Program-made: the position numbers and the translations under genes
Notes under the pieces: model-generated
What the model saw: the letters and a program-made list of their open reading frames with translations, nothing else
What the model was told of the DNA's origin: nothing
Databases searched by the model: none
Part shown: piece by piece, positions 20,020 through 28,152 of the stretch
How positions within the stretch are numbered: the first letter of the stretch is position 1
Layout: each line of letters starts with the position of its first letter
Origin: Pseudomonadota bacterium
GTDB taxonomy: Bacteria > Pseudomonadota > Gammaproteobacteria > Steroidobacterales > Steroidobacteraceae
Assembly (NCBI GenBank): GCA_947449495.1
Contig: CANFSB010000015.1
Location: 1-34,715 of the forward strand
Reading direction: 5' to 3'
Length of the DNA: 34,715 nucleotides

Positions 20020-20448
20020 ATGCTCGTCAGATTGCTTTACGCCAGCCGCGCTATCGAGGCGCTTACTCCGGCTGCCATCGATTCGATCATGTTGCAATGC
20101 CGGCACAACAATCCGGAGCGTGGCATCACCGGCATGCTGTGCTACAGCGATGACATTTTTCTGCAGGTGCTGGAGGGTGGTCGGGACGAAGTCTGCGAGA
20201 CCTACAACGCCATTGTTGGCGACCCGCGCAACGGCCATGTCCGTATTCTCAGTTTTGAGGAGATTCCAGAGCGCCGGTTTGGCAGTTGGACGATGGGCCA
20301 AGTGCACATCTCCAAGGTCAATACGGCCCTGCTGCTCAAATACGCCGAGAAGCCGGTGCTCAATCCGTTTGCCTGTTCGGGTAAAGCATCATTGGCTTTG
20401 CTTGAGGAATTGATTGCCACAGCCTCTGTCATCGGACGCGGCGCCTAA
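20020..20448 (+). CDS. BLUF-domain blue-light photoreceptor, short form
   Basis: This 142-aa protein is a stand-alone BLUF domain that should bind FAD and sense blue light. Key residues are in place: Tyr7 in RLLYASR, Asn31 in NNPERGITGML, Gln49 in FLQVLEGG, and Trp90 with Met92 in SWTMGQV. The Tyr-Gln pair is what the BLUF photocycle needs. About 45 residues follow the core and would form the C-terminal cap helices, as in short BLUF proteins such as PixD or BlrB. No output domain is fused, so signalling must go through a partner protein. It is 7 bases downstream of folE and almost certainly cotranscribed with it. Confidence 0.93.
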   Translation: MLVRLLYASRAIEALTPAAIDSIMLQCRHNNPERGITGMLCYSDDIFLQVLEGGRDEVCETYNAIVGDPRNGHVRILSFEEIPERRFGSWTMGQVHISKVNTALLLKYAEKPVLNPFACSGKASLALLEELIATASVIGRGA

Positions 20449-20561
20449 ATCACGACGTTGATATTGCAATAAACTGTCATGCGGACTGGCTGGACGAGTC
20501 AGGGCGTGGCCCTGCTAGAATCGGCTGGTCCGACCACTTGTAAAAACCGGGGAGTTTTTGA

Positions 20562-21041
20562 ATGAATAAACTGATCAGCTTCGGCATTGCTGCCGCGCTC
20601 GCCGTGGGCGCTGCCCATGCTGCTGCACCTGCTGGCCCGCCCTCACCAGAGGATGCTGCCAAGAGCCAGATCGAGACCCGTCAGGGCCTCTTCAAGGTCG
20701 TCGCAGCCACTTGGGGTCCGGTTGGCGGCATGATGCGCAACACCGCGCCCTTCGACGCCGCGCAGGTTTCCAAGGCTGCCGGACGTCTGGCTGCGATGGC
20801 CCCAATTGCACCGGATCTGTTCGCGGCCGACACGCGCAAGTTCACGCAGTTCAAAACAGCTGCGCTGGATGGCATCTGGAACAGCCAGGCCGACTTCAAG
20901 GCTAAGGCCGACGATCTGGTCAAGGCTGCTACCGACCTGGGCGCTGTTGCTGCCAAGGGCGACAAGGCCGAGACGTTGAAGGCCGCTGCAGCTGTGGGCA
21001 AGGCCTGCGGCAGCTGCCACGACTCGTATCGCGCGAAGTAA
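20562..21041 (+). CDS. Cytochrome c' (class II c-type cytochrome)
   Basis: The 159-aa precursor has a signal peptide (about residues 1-20, ending AHA) and a single C-terminal haem-attachment motif CGSCH (Cys149, Cys152, His153), followed by DSYRAK. A four-helix body with a C-terminal CxxCH is the cytochrome c' layout; these periplasmic haem proteins bind NO or carry electrons. GGGGAG lies about 8 bases before the ATG. The gene converges on the cytochrome b561 gene and is separated from it by a strong terminator hairpin. A partner relation to that b-type cytochrome is plausible but inferred. Confidence 0.93.
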   Translation: MNKLISFGIAAALAVGAAHAAAPAGPPSPEDAAKSQIETRQGLFKVVAATWGPVGGMMRNTAPFDAAQVSKAAGRLAAMAPIAPDLFAADTRKFTQFKTAALDGIWNSQADFKAKADDLVKAATDLGAVAAKGDKAETLKAAAAVGKACGSCHDSYRAK

Positions 21042-21052
21042 TCGCGATGATT

Positions 21053-21088
21053 GGCAGCCGGGCCGCTAGGCCCGGTTGCCAGTTCTTT
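21053..21088 (+). terminator. Rho-independent terminator of the cytochrome c' gene
   Basis: GGCAGCCGGGCC (21053-21064) and GGCCCGGTTGCC (21069-21080) make a 12-bp stem with one G-U pair and a 4-base loop, followed by AGTTCTTT. It starts 11 bases after the cytochrome c' stop. It may also stop minus-strand transcripts from the convergent cytochrome b561 gene. Confidence 0.85.
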
Positions 21089-21100
21089 ACCAGCTTCTAA

Positions 21101-21826
21101 TCAGTAGCTGGTATCCACAGGCGGCGGCGCCTGCTTGAGCACCCACCACACCAGTACAGTTACTGCCACGGCCAGAAACAGTGCCAGTGGCAACCGTGAG
21201 CTCTTGATTGCTTCCTCTGCAGGAACGATCTCAGCACTCTTGTGGCCGTGCACCATCGGCGGCACCAGCCGCTGACGCTTCCACACCGTGTAGAACACAA
21301 TCGCTGCCACATGCGCACCGATTAGCCACTGCAGCAGTTCAAAGTTGCTGTGATGTAGCGAACCGGCAGCAGTGGAGAACGCTGTGCTGACAGCCGGGAA
21401 GAACGGTCCGGCCCAGACGATGTCGTCCGACGTGAACAAGCCGCTGCCAGCCTGCACCGCCACCATCGCTAGCAGTACCAGCACCATCAGCGCCCCCATC
21501 GGGTTGTGACCGATGGCGGGCTTGGAGTCGCGCTGCAACACTGTACCGACGTAGGCCATCAGCTTGCGCGGACTTGGCAAAAACTGCGCGAAGCGCGCGT
21601 GCTTGGGACCCACAAAGCCCCACACAATACGAAAGAGCAGCAAACCGATCACGGTGTAACCGAAGCGGAAATGCCACTCCATCCAGGTGACGTCAAACGA
21701 TCCTGTCAACCACTGTAGCCAATCCGCATCGGCGTGGGCTGTCAGGTACAGACCGACTATGGCCAGCAACAGCGACCAATGAAAAACTCGCAGGGGCAGA
21801 TCCCAAACCAAGCGGCGTTCGGACAT
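21101..21826 (-). CDS. Cytochrome b561 family membrane protein (Ni/Fe-hydrogenase b-subunit type)
   Basis: This 241-aa protein has the di-haem b561 architecture that passes electrons between quinone and a periplasmic partner. It starts with LVWDLPLRVFHWSLL, a hallmark of this family including a haem-ligand histidine candidate. Four hydrophobic segments are visible (about residues 12-30, 50-70, 108-128 and 160-182), with further histidines in EWHFRFGY and LHHSNFELLQWLIGAH. An additional C-terminal membrane helix lies near 211-230. It is the last gene of the minus-strand run, 35 bases after the ankyrin gene, so it may provide the membrane electron link for the exported haem protein encoded upstream. 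That partnership is inference. Confidence 0.9.
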   Translation of the reverse strand: MSERRLVWDLPLRVFHWSLLLAIVGLYLTAHADADWLQWLTGSFDVTWMEWHFRFGYTVIGLLLFRIVWGFVGPKHARFAQFLPSPRKLMAYVGTVLQRDSKPAIGHNPMGALMVLVLLAMVAVQAGSGLFTSDDIVWAGPFFPAVSTAFSTAAGSLHHSNFELLQWLIGAHVAAIVFYTVWKRQRLVPPMVHGHKSAEIVPAEEAIKSSRLPLALFLAVAVTVLVWWVLKQAPPPVDTSY

Positions 21827-21861
21827 GAGCGATAAACCTCGACTGACTTAAATAAATTGAC

Positions 21862-23298
21862 TCAGCGTTGCGCGGTGACGGCAGCAGCCTGTAGCTGTTC
21901 GAGTAGCGTGGCCGTGTCTTTGTAAACGCTGACACCCTGCCCGCCCCGGCCCTGACCACCCGCCTTACCCAGCGCATGATCGACAGGCGTGAGCCCTTTA
22001 GCATCCTTGGCCTGCAACGGCGCGTGATTGGCTGCCAAGAACTTCACCACATCGTTGTAGCCCCAGAATGCGGCGCCATGCAGCGCGGTGCGTCCTTGTT
22101 TGTCTTGCAGCGTCAGGTTGCCGCCAGCCGCGAGCATCAGCTGGAGACTGGCGATCATGCCTGCCTGCGTCTTGAGCGAACCGCGCGTATCTATGTTAGT
22201 TGAACCCAAACCCGCGGCGGCCATAACAGGAGTAATACCGGCCACTTGCGGCAAATTGGGATTGGCGCCTGCTGCGAGCAGCAAGCGTGTGGCCTCTACG
22301 TCACCGGCCTTGGCCGCACGCAGCAAGGGTGTGCTGCCGATGGTCAGCAGTGTGTCGGCCCCGCGATCTGCCCCTACGGCGCGATACGGTGGCAGCAACT
22401 TGAGTTGCAGGTTGGGATTGGCACCGGCCTTAAGCAACAGATCGATCATCTGCAGGCTGCTGATGCGATCCAGTGAAGGCATATCGGGGCGGCCGCCACG
22501 GGGTACCGTGTTGAGATCCACGGCGCACCACAGTGCGGTGCGACCCCACCAGTCCCACAGATTGGGGTTGGCACCCTTGGACAGCAACCAGGCACCAATA
22601 TCAAAGTTGAAGTTATTGACTGCAACGATCAAGGCGGTCACACCTTCCGGATCGGTGTAGTCGATTTGTGCGCCTTTGCCTACCAGCGCCTTCACGCATT
22701 CCAAACAGCCTTGACGCGCGGCAAACAGTAGCGCTGTAAACCCACCTGCCGGGCGATATTGGGCGCGTGGCTCGCCGCTGACCTGACGTTGGTTGTCGTT
22801 GACGAGAGTGCGTGCGTTGACATCGGCGCCGTGCGAGATGAGCTCTCGCACCATCGCGGGCTGTCCTTGTGCCGCAGCCCACATCAAGGCCGTTTGGCCA
22901 CGGATCTTTTCGGCGGCATTAACCTTTGCGCCGGCACGGATGAGCACGCGCACTGCAGCGACATTGCTGGTACGCGCCAGTACCATCAATGAAGTCTGGC
23001 CCGAGGCGTTTACGGCATTCACATCGGCACCGGCTTTGATCAATGCCGTCAATACAACCGTATTGCCGATGACCGCGGCTTCTGCCAATGGCGTTGCGCC
23101 GTAATCATTTATTGCGTTGGGGTTGGCCCCTTCTTTAAGCAGTCTTTGCACCAGTACTGCATCGTCTTGATGCACTGCCCAATGCAAGGCAGTAGAGCCA
23201 TCCTGTGTAAGCTCGCCAGCGTCTGGCGCTTGCGCTGCAGTGGCTACAACCACCGGAGCAAGGGCCAGCACCAGCCACACTACCAGTCGCGTGGTCAT
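21862..23298 (-). CDS. Secreted ankyrin-repeat protein
   Basis: This 478-aa protein has a signal peptide (about residues 1-22, WLVLALAPVVVATAAQA) followed by roughly nine ankyrin repeats through to residue 450. Clear units include GSTALHWAVHQDD, YGATPLAEAAVIGN, GQTSLMVLARTSN, GQTALMWAAAQGQ, GFTALLFAARQG and GRTALHGAAFWGYND, each with the terminal GADVNA or GANPN turn. Ankyrin repeats bind proteins, and the signal peptide places the scaffold in the periplasm. It starts 2 bases after the DUF1552 stop. The combination with DUF1552 and DUF1592-type genes recurs in several bacterial phyla by my recollection. Binding partner and process are unknown. Confidence 0.93.
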   Translation of the reverse strand: MTTRLVVWLVLALAPVVVATAAQAPDAGELTQDGSTALHWAVHQDDAVLVQRLLKEGANPNAINDYGATPLAEAAVIGNTVVLTALIKAGADVNAVNASGQTSLMVLARTSNVAAVRVLIRAGAKVNAAEKIRGQTALMWAAAQGQPAMVRELISHGADVNARTLVNDNQRQVSGEPRAQYRPAGGFTALLFAARQGCLECVKALVGKGAQIDYTDPEGVTALIVAVNNFNFDIGAWLLSKGANPNLWDWWGRTALWCAVDLNTVPRGGRPDMPSLDRISSLQMIDLLLKAGANPNLQLKLLPPYRAVGADRGADTLLTIGSTPLLRAAKAGDVEATRLLLAAGANPNLPQVAGITPVMAAAGLGSTNIDTRGSLKTQAGMIASLQLMLAAGGNLTLQDKQGRTALHGAAFWGYNDVVKFLAANHAPLQAKDAKGLTPVDHALGKAGGQGRGGQGVSVYKDTATLLEQLQAAAVTAQR

Positions 23299-23300
23299 AC

Positions 23301-24623
23301 TCAGATCTCTGACAGCAGACCGGTGCTGTCACCGACCACAGTTTGCGGCACTCCTGCCTTGTCCAGCAGTGTCAGCAGTACGTTGGACAGCGGGGTGTGG
23401 TCTGGGTAGCGCACATGACGACCGCTCTTCATGCGCCCCGCTCCACCGCCAACGATGCTGGTGGGCAGTGGGAACTGGTTGTGCGCATCGCTGTTGCTCA
23501 TGTTGCTGCCATAGACAATCATCGAATGATCCAGCAGCGAGCCTTCACCGTCCGGCATCTCGGCGAGTTTCTTCAGGAAGCGTGCAAACTGTTCGGTATG
23601 CCAGCGCTGAATGCGCACCAACTTGTCTTTCTTGGCAGGGTCGTTCTGGTGATGTGACAGCGGATGGAATGCATCGGCGATGCCGATGTGGTTATAGGTC
23701 ATGTTGCTGACCTCTGCGGCCATCATGAACGTCTGGATGCGCGTCAAATCAGCCTGCCAGGCCAGTGCCATCATGTCGAACATCAGGCCCATCTGATCCG
23801 GGAAGGCATCCGGGATGCCCACCGGCATGTCGGGCAATGCCAGCTTGGACAGGTCCTGCTTTTCAGCCTTTTGCACGCGCCGCTCAATCTCGCGGATGCT
23901 CTCCAGATAGTCATCCAATGCTGCGCGGTCCGGACCACCCAGGCTGCGGCGCAGATCGTTGGCTTCGCTGACGACCATGTCGAGAATGCTGGCGTATTGC
24001 TGCGCCTGCAGCTTGCGCTCGGCAGCAGTATTGCCGCGACCGAACAGTCGCTGAAACAGACTGCGCGGGTTGTATTCCATGGGCAGCGGCGTGGTCGGTG
24101 TACGAAACGACACCGTGCCTGAATAGCTGCAGCCATAAGAGCGATCACAGGCGCCACCACCACCGGGGGCTTCGGTGGCCACCTCCAAAGAAGGCAGCGG
24201 TGTTTCCTGGCCGATATGCATAGCGGCCATCTGATCGACAGTGATACCGCCATAGGCCTCGTGCGTCTCGCGCGGATGCACACAGGACAGCCAGGTTCCC
24301 GGAACGATGGCGTGTACTGCGGCGCTTTGCGCTGGCCGGTTGCCCAAGCCACTGACCACTGTCAGTTGTTGGCGAAAGGGTTTGAGCGGTTCGAGAATGG
24401 GCGACAACTCATAGTTCTCGCCTTCGGTGGTTGGCGTCCACTTGTCCATGATCGCGCCATGGGGGAAGTACACAAAACCCATGCGTAGCTTTGCAGCTGC
24501 GGCAGTCTTTGCCAGCGCTGTGTGCGCGGGGATCATCGCATCGAGTAGCGGCAGAGATAGCGCGATACCTGCGCCGCGCAGGAAGGTGCGGCGTGGCAGG
24601 AATTTGCGTGTGAGATAGGTCAT
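23301..24623 (-). CDS. DUF1552 protein with Tat signal
   Basis: This 440-aa protein starts with a twin-arginine signal, PRRTFLRGAGIALSLPLLDA, so it is folded before export. The body fits DUF1552 (alkaline-phosphatase-like fold by family assignment): GFVYFPHGAIMDKWTP after the signal, SGLGNRPAQ, HAIVPGTWLS, and later DHSMIVYGSNMSNSDAHNQ and GGGAGRMKSGRHV. The enzymatic activity of the family is not established. It overlaps the upstream haem protein gene by 4 bases and is followed by the ankyrin gene after 2 bases, so stoichiometric expression is likely. Confidence 0.9.
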   Translation of the reverse strand: MTYLTRKFLPRRTFLRGAGIALSLPLLDAMIPAHTALAKTAAAAKLRMGFVYFPHGAIMDKWTPTTEGENYELSPILEPLKPFRQQLTVVSGLGNRPAQSAAVHAIVPGTWLSCVHPRETHEAYGGITVDQMAAMHIGQETPLPSLEVATEAPGGGGACDRSYGCSYSGTVSFRTPTTPLPMEYNPRSLFQRLFGRGNTAAERKLQAQQYASILDMVVSEANDLRRSLGGPDRAALDDYLESIREIERRVQKAEKQDLSKLALPDMPVGIPDAFPDQMGLMFDMMALAWQADLTRIQTFMMAAEVSNMTYNHIGIADAFHPLSHHQNDPAKKDKLVRIQRWHTEQFARFLKKLAEMPDGEGSLLDHSMIVYGSNMSNSDAHNQFPLPTSIVGGGAGRMKSGRHVRYPDHTPLSNVLLTLLDKAGVPQTVVGDSTGLLSEI

Positions 24624-27022
24624 GGCGTGCTCCGGGCGAGTTCGGGGCTGCGGGAGAAACGAAATTGCTCACTGAGTACCACACCGGTGAGCAACGAGGA
24701 GAAGCGATAATCGTGAGTGGCCGCCTCGCGCACGATGGCGCGAATGCGTGGCCGGTCGGTGTATTCCACTGCACGACCCAAGGCGAACACCATCAATTTT
24801 TCGGTCAGCGTCTGTGCGAACTGATCGGGCTTGCCTGTTAGGTAGCGGCGAAGATCGTTCACATCTGAGAAGCGCGTGCCATCTACAAAACTCGCAGATG
24901 CATCCACTGGCGTGAGTATTTCGCGATCACGTTCGCGCCAGGCGCCCACTGCATCAAAGTTTTCCAGGGCAAAACCCAGCGGATCCATCACGGCGTGGCA
25001 GCCATTGCAGGACGGCTGTGCCCGGTGCAATTCGAGGCGTTGTCTTACAGTGCTGGGAGGCGCTCCGGGGGTGTTCTCTTTGAGTGCCTCCACGCCGGGC
25101 GGTGGTGCCGAGGGTGGTGTGCCCAGCACGCGCTCGAGTATCCAGTTGCCACGCAGCACCGGCGCCGTACGGTTGCCATAGCTTGTGGACATCAGCATGG
25201 CGCCCTTGCCCAACAAGCCCCAGCGTGCCGAGTCTGCCAGTTGCACACGTCGAAACTGATCACCGCGTACATTGGGTACGCCGTAGTGCAAGGCCAAGCG
25301 CTCGTTTAGGAAGCTATAGTCGGCACTGAGCAAGTCGGTAATGCGACCGTCATTGCGCAAAATACTGTCTGCAAACAGTTCTATCTCGCGCCGAAACCCA
25401 CGCCGCAATTCTTCATCGAAGTTGGGGAACAATGCGCCGTCAGGATCAACGTTGTCCAAGTTCTCGACGTTGAGCCACTGATTGGCGAAGTTACTGATCA
25501 GTGATTTGGAGCGCTCGTCGGCCAACATACGCCGCACTTGCGCTTGCAGGGTTGCCGGGTCTTTGAGCTTGCCCGCTGCAGCCAGTTGCAGCAGTTGCTC
25601 ATCCGGACCGCGACTCCACAGAAAGAACGACAGACGTGAGGCCAAAGCCAGATCGTCCAGCGCATAGGATTGACCTGCGACCACGCCTGCCGGAGGCGTC
25701 TCAATGCGGTAGAGAAACTTCGGGCTTGAAAGGATGGCCATCAGTGCGGTTTGGACGCCGGCTTCAAAGCCGCCGTTGCGCTGACCTTCATCAAAAAAAC
25801 GCAGTGGCGCTGCCAAATCGGCATCGGTTACTGGGCGGCGAAACGCGTCGCGGGCGATGCGCGCGATGATTTGTTGCGCGCAGGGTCGCTCTTGATTGGC
25901 GCTGGCGGGATAGCACGAGAACACTTTGCGCCGACTGGGCGTTTCGCCCACACCGGTGGGATTGAACGGGCCGACGATGTCCATGCCGGCTACCCGCGCA
26001 TAGCTGTCGCTGCCACCACCGGGGACAAAGGGTGCCAATAGCGCCTCGGATTCGGCAAAGCTGGTAGCAACAAAAGTGGCCATGATGCGACGCGGCCCAG
26101 CTTTGACCGGCACGCGGATCTTTTGGAAGCGCGCGTTGATCTTGCCTTGGGCCGGAGCCTGTTGTTGATCGACCGCGCGCGAATCAGTCTCGCCGCCGAC
26201 CTTTTGTTCAAACACACGGCGGCCGTCGATGAGCAGCACTACTGTCTGCTCGGCCATGCCCAGTCCATAGCCACCGCCGACCGGCACACGCAGGTTAAAT
26301 TCGTATTCACCATCGGCGGGGAACCAGTGCTCTATGACCATGCCGCCACGCGTGCCCAGCGGCATGCCCTCTTGATGGAAGGCCTGGCGCGAGGCCGGTG
26401 CGCGATAGGTTTGACTGGCGGAGCGCGGCTTGGCTTCACCAATGGCCATGCTGCTGACCGTGCGTGCGGCTTGCACATACTGATCTAGGAAAGTTGGCGA
26501 TACCTTGAGTACAGCGGCCACATTGTCAAAGCCTTCGCTGCGCGTGTCCTTGGGCAACAACAGCTCTGGGTTTACGCGCAGGCCCAACAGCTCCTCTACC
26601 GCGCGGGCGTACTCATTGCGGTTAAGGCGATGCAGACCCACCCGGCCCGGATCCGGTGCGCGTGCCGCATTGGCGTCGAGTTCGCCCTCCATCCAGCGTA
26701 CGAACTGATCTATTTGCGGCTGTGGCGGTTGCTTCTCACCTGCCGGCGGCATCAAGCGCCCGCGCAGCTTGGTGACGGCCTCCTCCCAGACCTTGGCGTC
26801 GCTACCGATCCCATCGCTATTCATGGTGTCGAAGGCTACGCCGCCGGCCCAGTCTTCAGCGTTATGGCATTTGCTGCAGTATTGGTTGAGCCACTGCAGG
26901 TTGGCTGCGTCGGCGCTACCCGAAGCATGGCCTGAAGCAGTACCTAACGGTGCAGCGAGCACGAACGAGGGGAGCATCAACGCTATCGCGGTGATGCTGG
27001 AAATTAGCCGTGTGTGGATCAT
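24620..27022 (-). CDS. Exported di-haem protein with DUF1587/1595/1592/1588/1585 modules
   Basis: This 800-aa protein has the architecture first seen in planctomycetes. A signal peptide ends near residue 25. A cytochrome-like part carries YCSKCHN (Cys49, Cys52, His53). Then come DUF1587 (HRLNRNEYARAVEELL), a beta-rich carbohydrate-binding-like stretch at roughly 185-330, DUF1595 (IARDAFRRPVTDADLA), DUF1592 (LASRLSFFLWSRGPDE and FANQWLNVENLDNV), DUF1588 with a second haem motif PSCNGCHAVMDPLGFALE (Cys672, Cys675, His676), and DUF1585 (LTEKLMVFALGRAVEY). The ATG at 27022 gives the signal peptide; the longer frame is rejected. It is coupled to DUF1552 by an ATGA overlap. Function is unknown; two covalent haems point to periplasmic electron transfer. 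Confidence 0.92.
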   Translation of the reverse strand: MIHTRLISSITAIALMLPSFVLAAPLGTASGHASGSADAANLQWLNQYCSKCHNAEDWAGGVAFDTMNSDGIGSDAKVWEEAVTKLRGRLMPPAGEKQPPQPQIDQFVRWMEGELDANAARAPDPGRVGLHRLNRNEYARAVEELLGLRVNPELLLPKDTRSEGFDNVAAVLKVSPTFLDQYVQAARTVSSMAIGEAKPRSASQTYRAPASRQAFHQEGMPLGTRGGMVIEHWFPADGEYEFNLRVPVGGGYGLGMAEQTVVLLIDGRRVFEQKVGGETDSRAVDQQQAPAQGKINARFQKIRVPVKAGPRRIMATFVATSFAESEALLAPFVPGGGSDSYARVAGMDIVGPFNPTGVGETPSRRKVFSCYPASANQERPCAQQIIARIARDAFRRPVTDADLAAPLRFFDEGQRNGGFEAGVQTALMAILSSPKFLYRIETPPAGVVAGQSYALDDLALASRLSFFLWSRGPDEQLLQLAAAGKLKDPATLQAQVRRMLADERSKSLISNFANQWLNVENLDNVDPDGALFPNFDEELRRGFRREIELFADSILRNDGRITDLLSADYSFLNERLALHYGVPNVRGDQFRRVQLADSARWGLLGKGAMLMSTSYGNRTAPVLRGNWILERVLGTPPSAPPPGVEALKENTPGAPPSTVRQRLELHRAQPSCNGCHAVMDPLGFALENFDAVGAWRERDREILTPVDASASFVDGTRFSDVNDLRRYLTGKPDQFAQTLTEKLMVFALGRAVEYTDRPRIRAIVREAATHDYRFSSLLTGVVLSEQFRFSRSPELARSTP

Positions 27023-27036
27023 CGCCCTGCTCCGCT

Positions 27037-27966
27037 TCAGACAACGCCGCGCTGTTCGCGCACGTGACCCCAAAGCCCTTTGTAGGTATTCATAAGGAAC
27101 AACCTAGGATCGCCCCACTGGCTGTCATATTCGGCAGTTGGTTTGGCATCGATGATATCCAGATCGCTCATGCCTTTGCGCATCAGTTGCCAGATGCGCT
27201 CTTTGAGTAGATCGAGCATGTCGGTCTGTGCTTGCAAGTGGCTGCGATTCACCACATCACCACTACCTGTGACGATGAGCGTGGCTTCGTCGCACAGCGG
27301 CAGCAACTGCTTGCCTGCATCGACCAGTCCGCCGATCCAGCCGCCTACTGTCCAATCCGGCATCGGCCAGGTTCCGCGCGTTACGGTATCGCCGGTAATC
27401 AACACATTGCTGGCTGGCAGATGTACATACAAATCGCCGTCCGAATGGGCTTGACCCAGCCAACCGTAGCGGATCTGGTGCGATCCGAGCCGCAGCTCAC
27501 CGTCGGTATAGAAGGTGGTGGTGGGCCAGGCCTGCCGCGCAAATGCCGGCACGACGCGCTGCTCCCAAGGCACGGCCACAGGCCGTTGCATCCACAGCCG
27601 AGTGTTTTCGTGCGCGATGATGCCGGCGCCAGCGCGCGCCAGCACTTCATTGCCGCCGGTGTGATCTGCATGACAGTGGGTGTTGATCAGCGTTTTAACC
27701 CGACGCTTGCCCGGTTGCACCAGCGTCAGCAGGTCGCGCGCGCGCGCGCTGGAGCCGCTGTCTACCAGCACGGCACTGTCACCGTCTTCGATGCTCACCA
27801 CCGCGCCACCGGCGCCAGTAATCAACCGCAGACCTGGAGCCAGTGGGTGCGCCTGCAACGGCTGGGAAGGCCCTGCAGCCGCGCTCGCGCCACGTGCAAG
27901 GCTGGCCAGGGCAGCGCTGGCCAGTGCTGCACCCATGAACTGCCGCCGATCGACCCTGCCTGACAT
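27037..27966 (-). CDS. Tat-exported metallo-beta-lactamase-fold hydrolase
   Basis: The 309-aa protein begins MSGRVDRRQFMGAALASAAL, a twin-arginine signal, and then shows the MBL zinc motif THCHADHTGG (HxHxDH), a later metal histidine in GQAHSDGD and the bridging aspartate in LITGDTV. It looks like the stand-alone exported MBL proteins often found with quinoprotein or cytochrome systems, but the substrate is unknown. The ATG at 27966 has GGGGA 8 bases upstream; a TTG one codon earlier is less likely. It is the first gene of the minus-strand run, 14 bases before the di-haem gene. The 186-base divergent gap to the ThDP gene contains a 12-bp palindrome AGCGGCGCCGCT near 28075 and no promoter I can place firmly. 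Confidence 0.9.
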   Translation of the reverse strand: MSGRVDRRQFMGAALASAALASLARGASAAAGPSQPLQAHPLAPGLRLITGAGGAVVSIEDGDSAVLVDSGSSARARDLLTLVQPGKRRVKTLINTHCHADHTGGNEVLARAGAGIIAHENTRLWMQRPVAVPWEQRVVPAFARQAWPTTTFYTDGELRLGSHQIRYGWLGQAHSDGDLYVHLPASNVLITGDTVTRGTWPMPDWTVGGWIGGLVDAGKQLLPLCDEATLIVTGSGDVVNRSHLQAQTDMLDLLKERIWQLMRKGMSDLDIIDAKPTAEYDSQWGDPRLFLMNTYKGLWGHVREQRGVV

Positions 27967-28152
27967 CAAATTGTCCCCATGCCAAATAGAGTTGCGTTAG
28001 TGATGGGACGCAGGCTGCTGCGACAAGTTCCCACCTAGGAAGTATGCAACAGAGTCGGTGTCATTCGCTCTAGCGGCGCCGCTCATGGGTGGGGCCGCTG
28101 CGCCGGTCTTGGTACACTACACGGCTTACTTGACCGACTGGAGTGACTATCC

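Noticed and set aside
27725-27750. Alternating GC run (CGCGCGCGCG) as a possible repeat element or Z-DNA site
   Set aside because: It lies in the MBL coding frame as ordinary alanine/arginine codons and is too short to claim more; a similar run occurs in lysAC near 15443.
28071-28082. 12-bp palindrome AGCGGCGCCGCT in the MBL/ThDP divergent gap as an operator
   Set aside because: GC-rich palindromes of this size are expected by chance here, and there is no adjacent regulator gene or promoter to anchor it.
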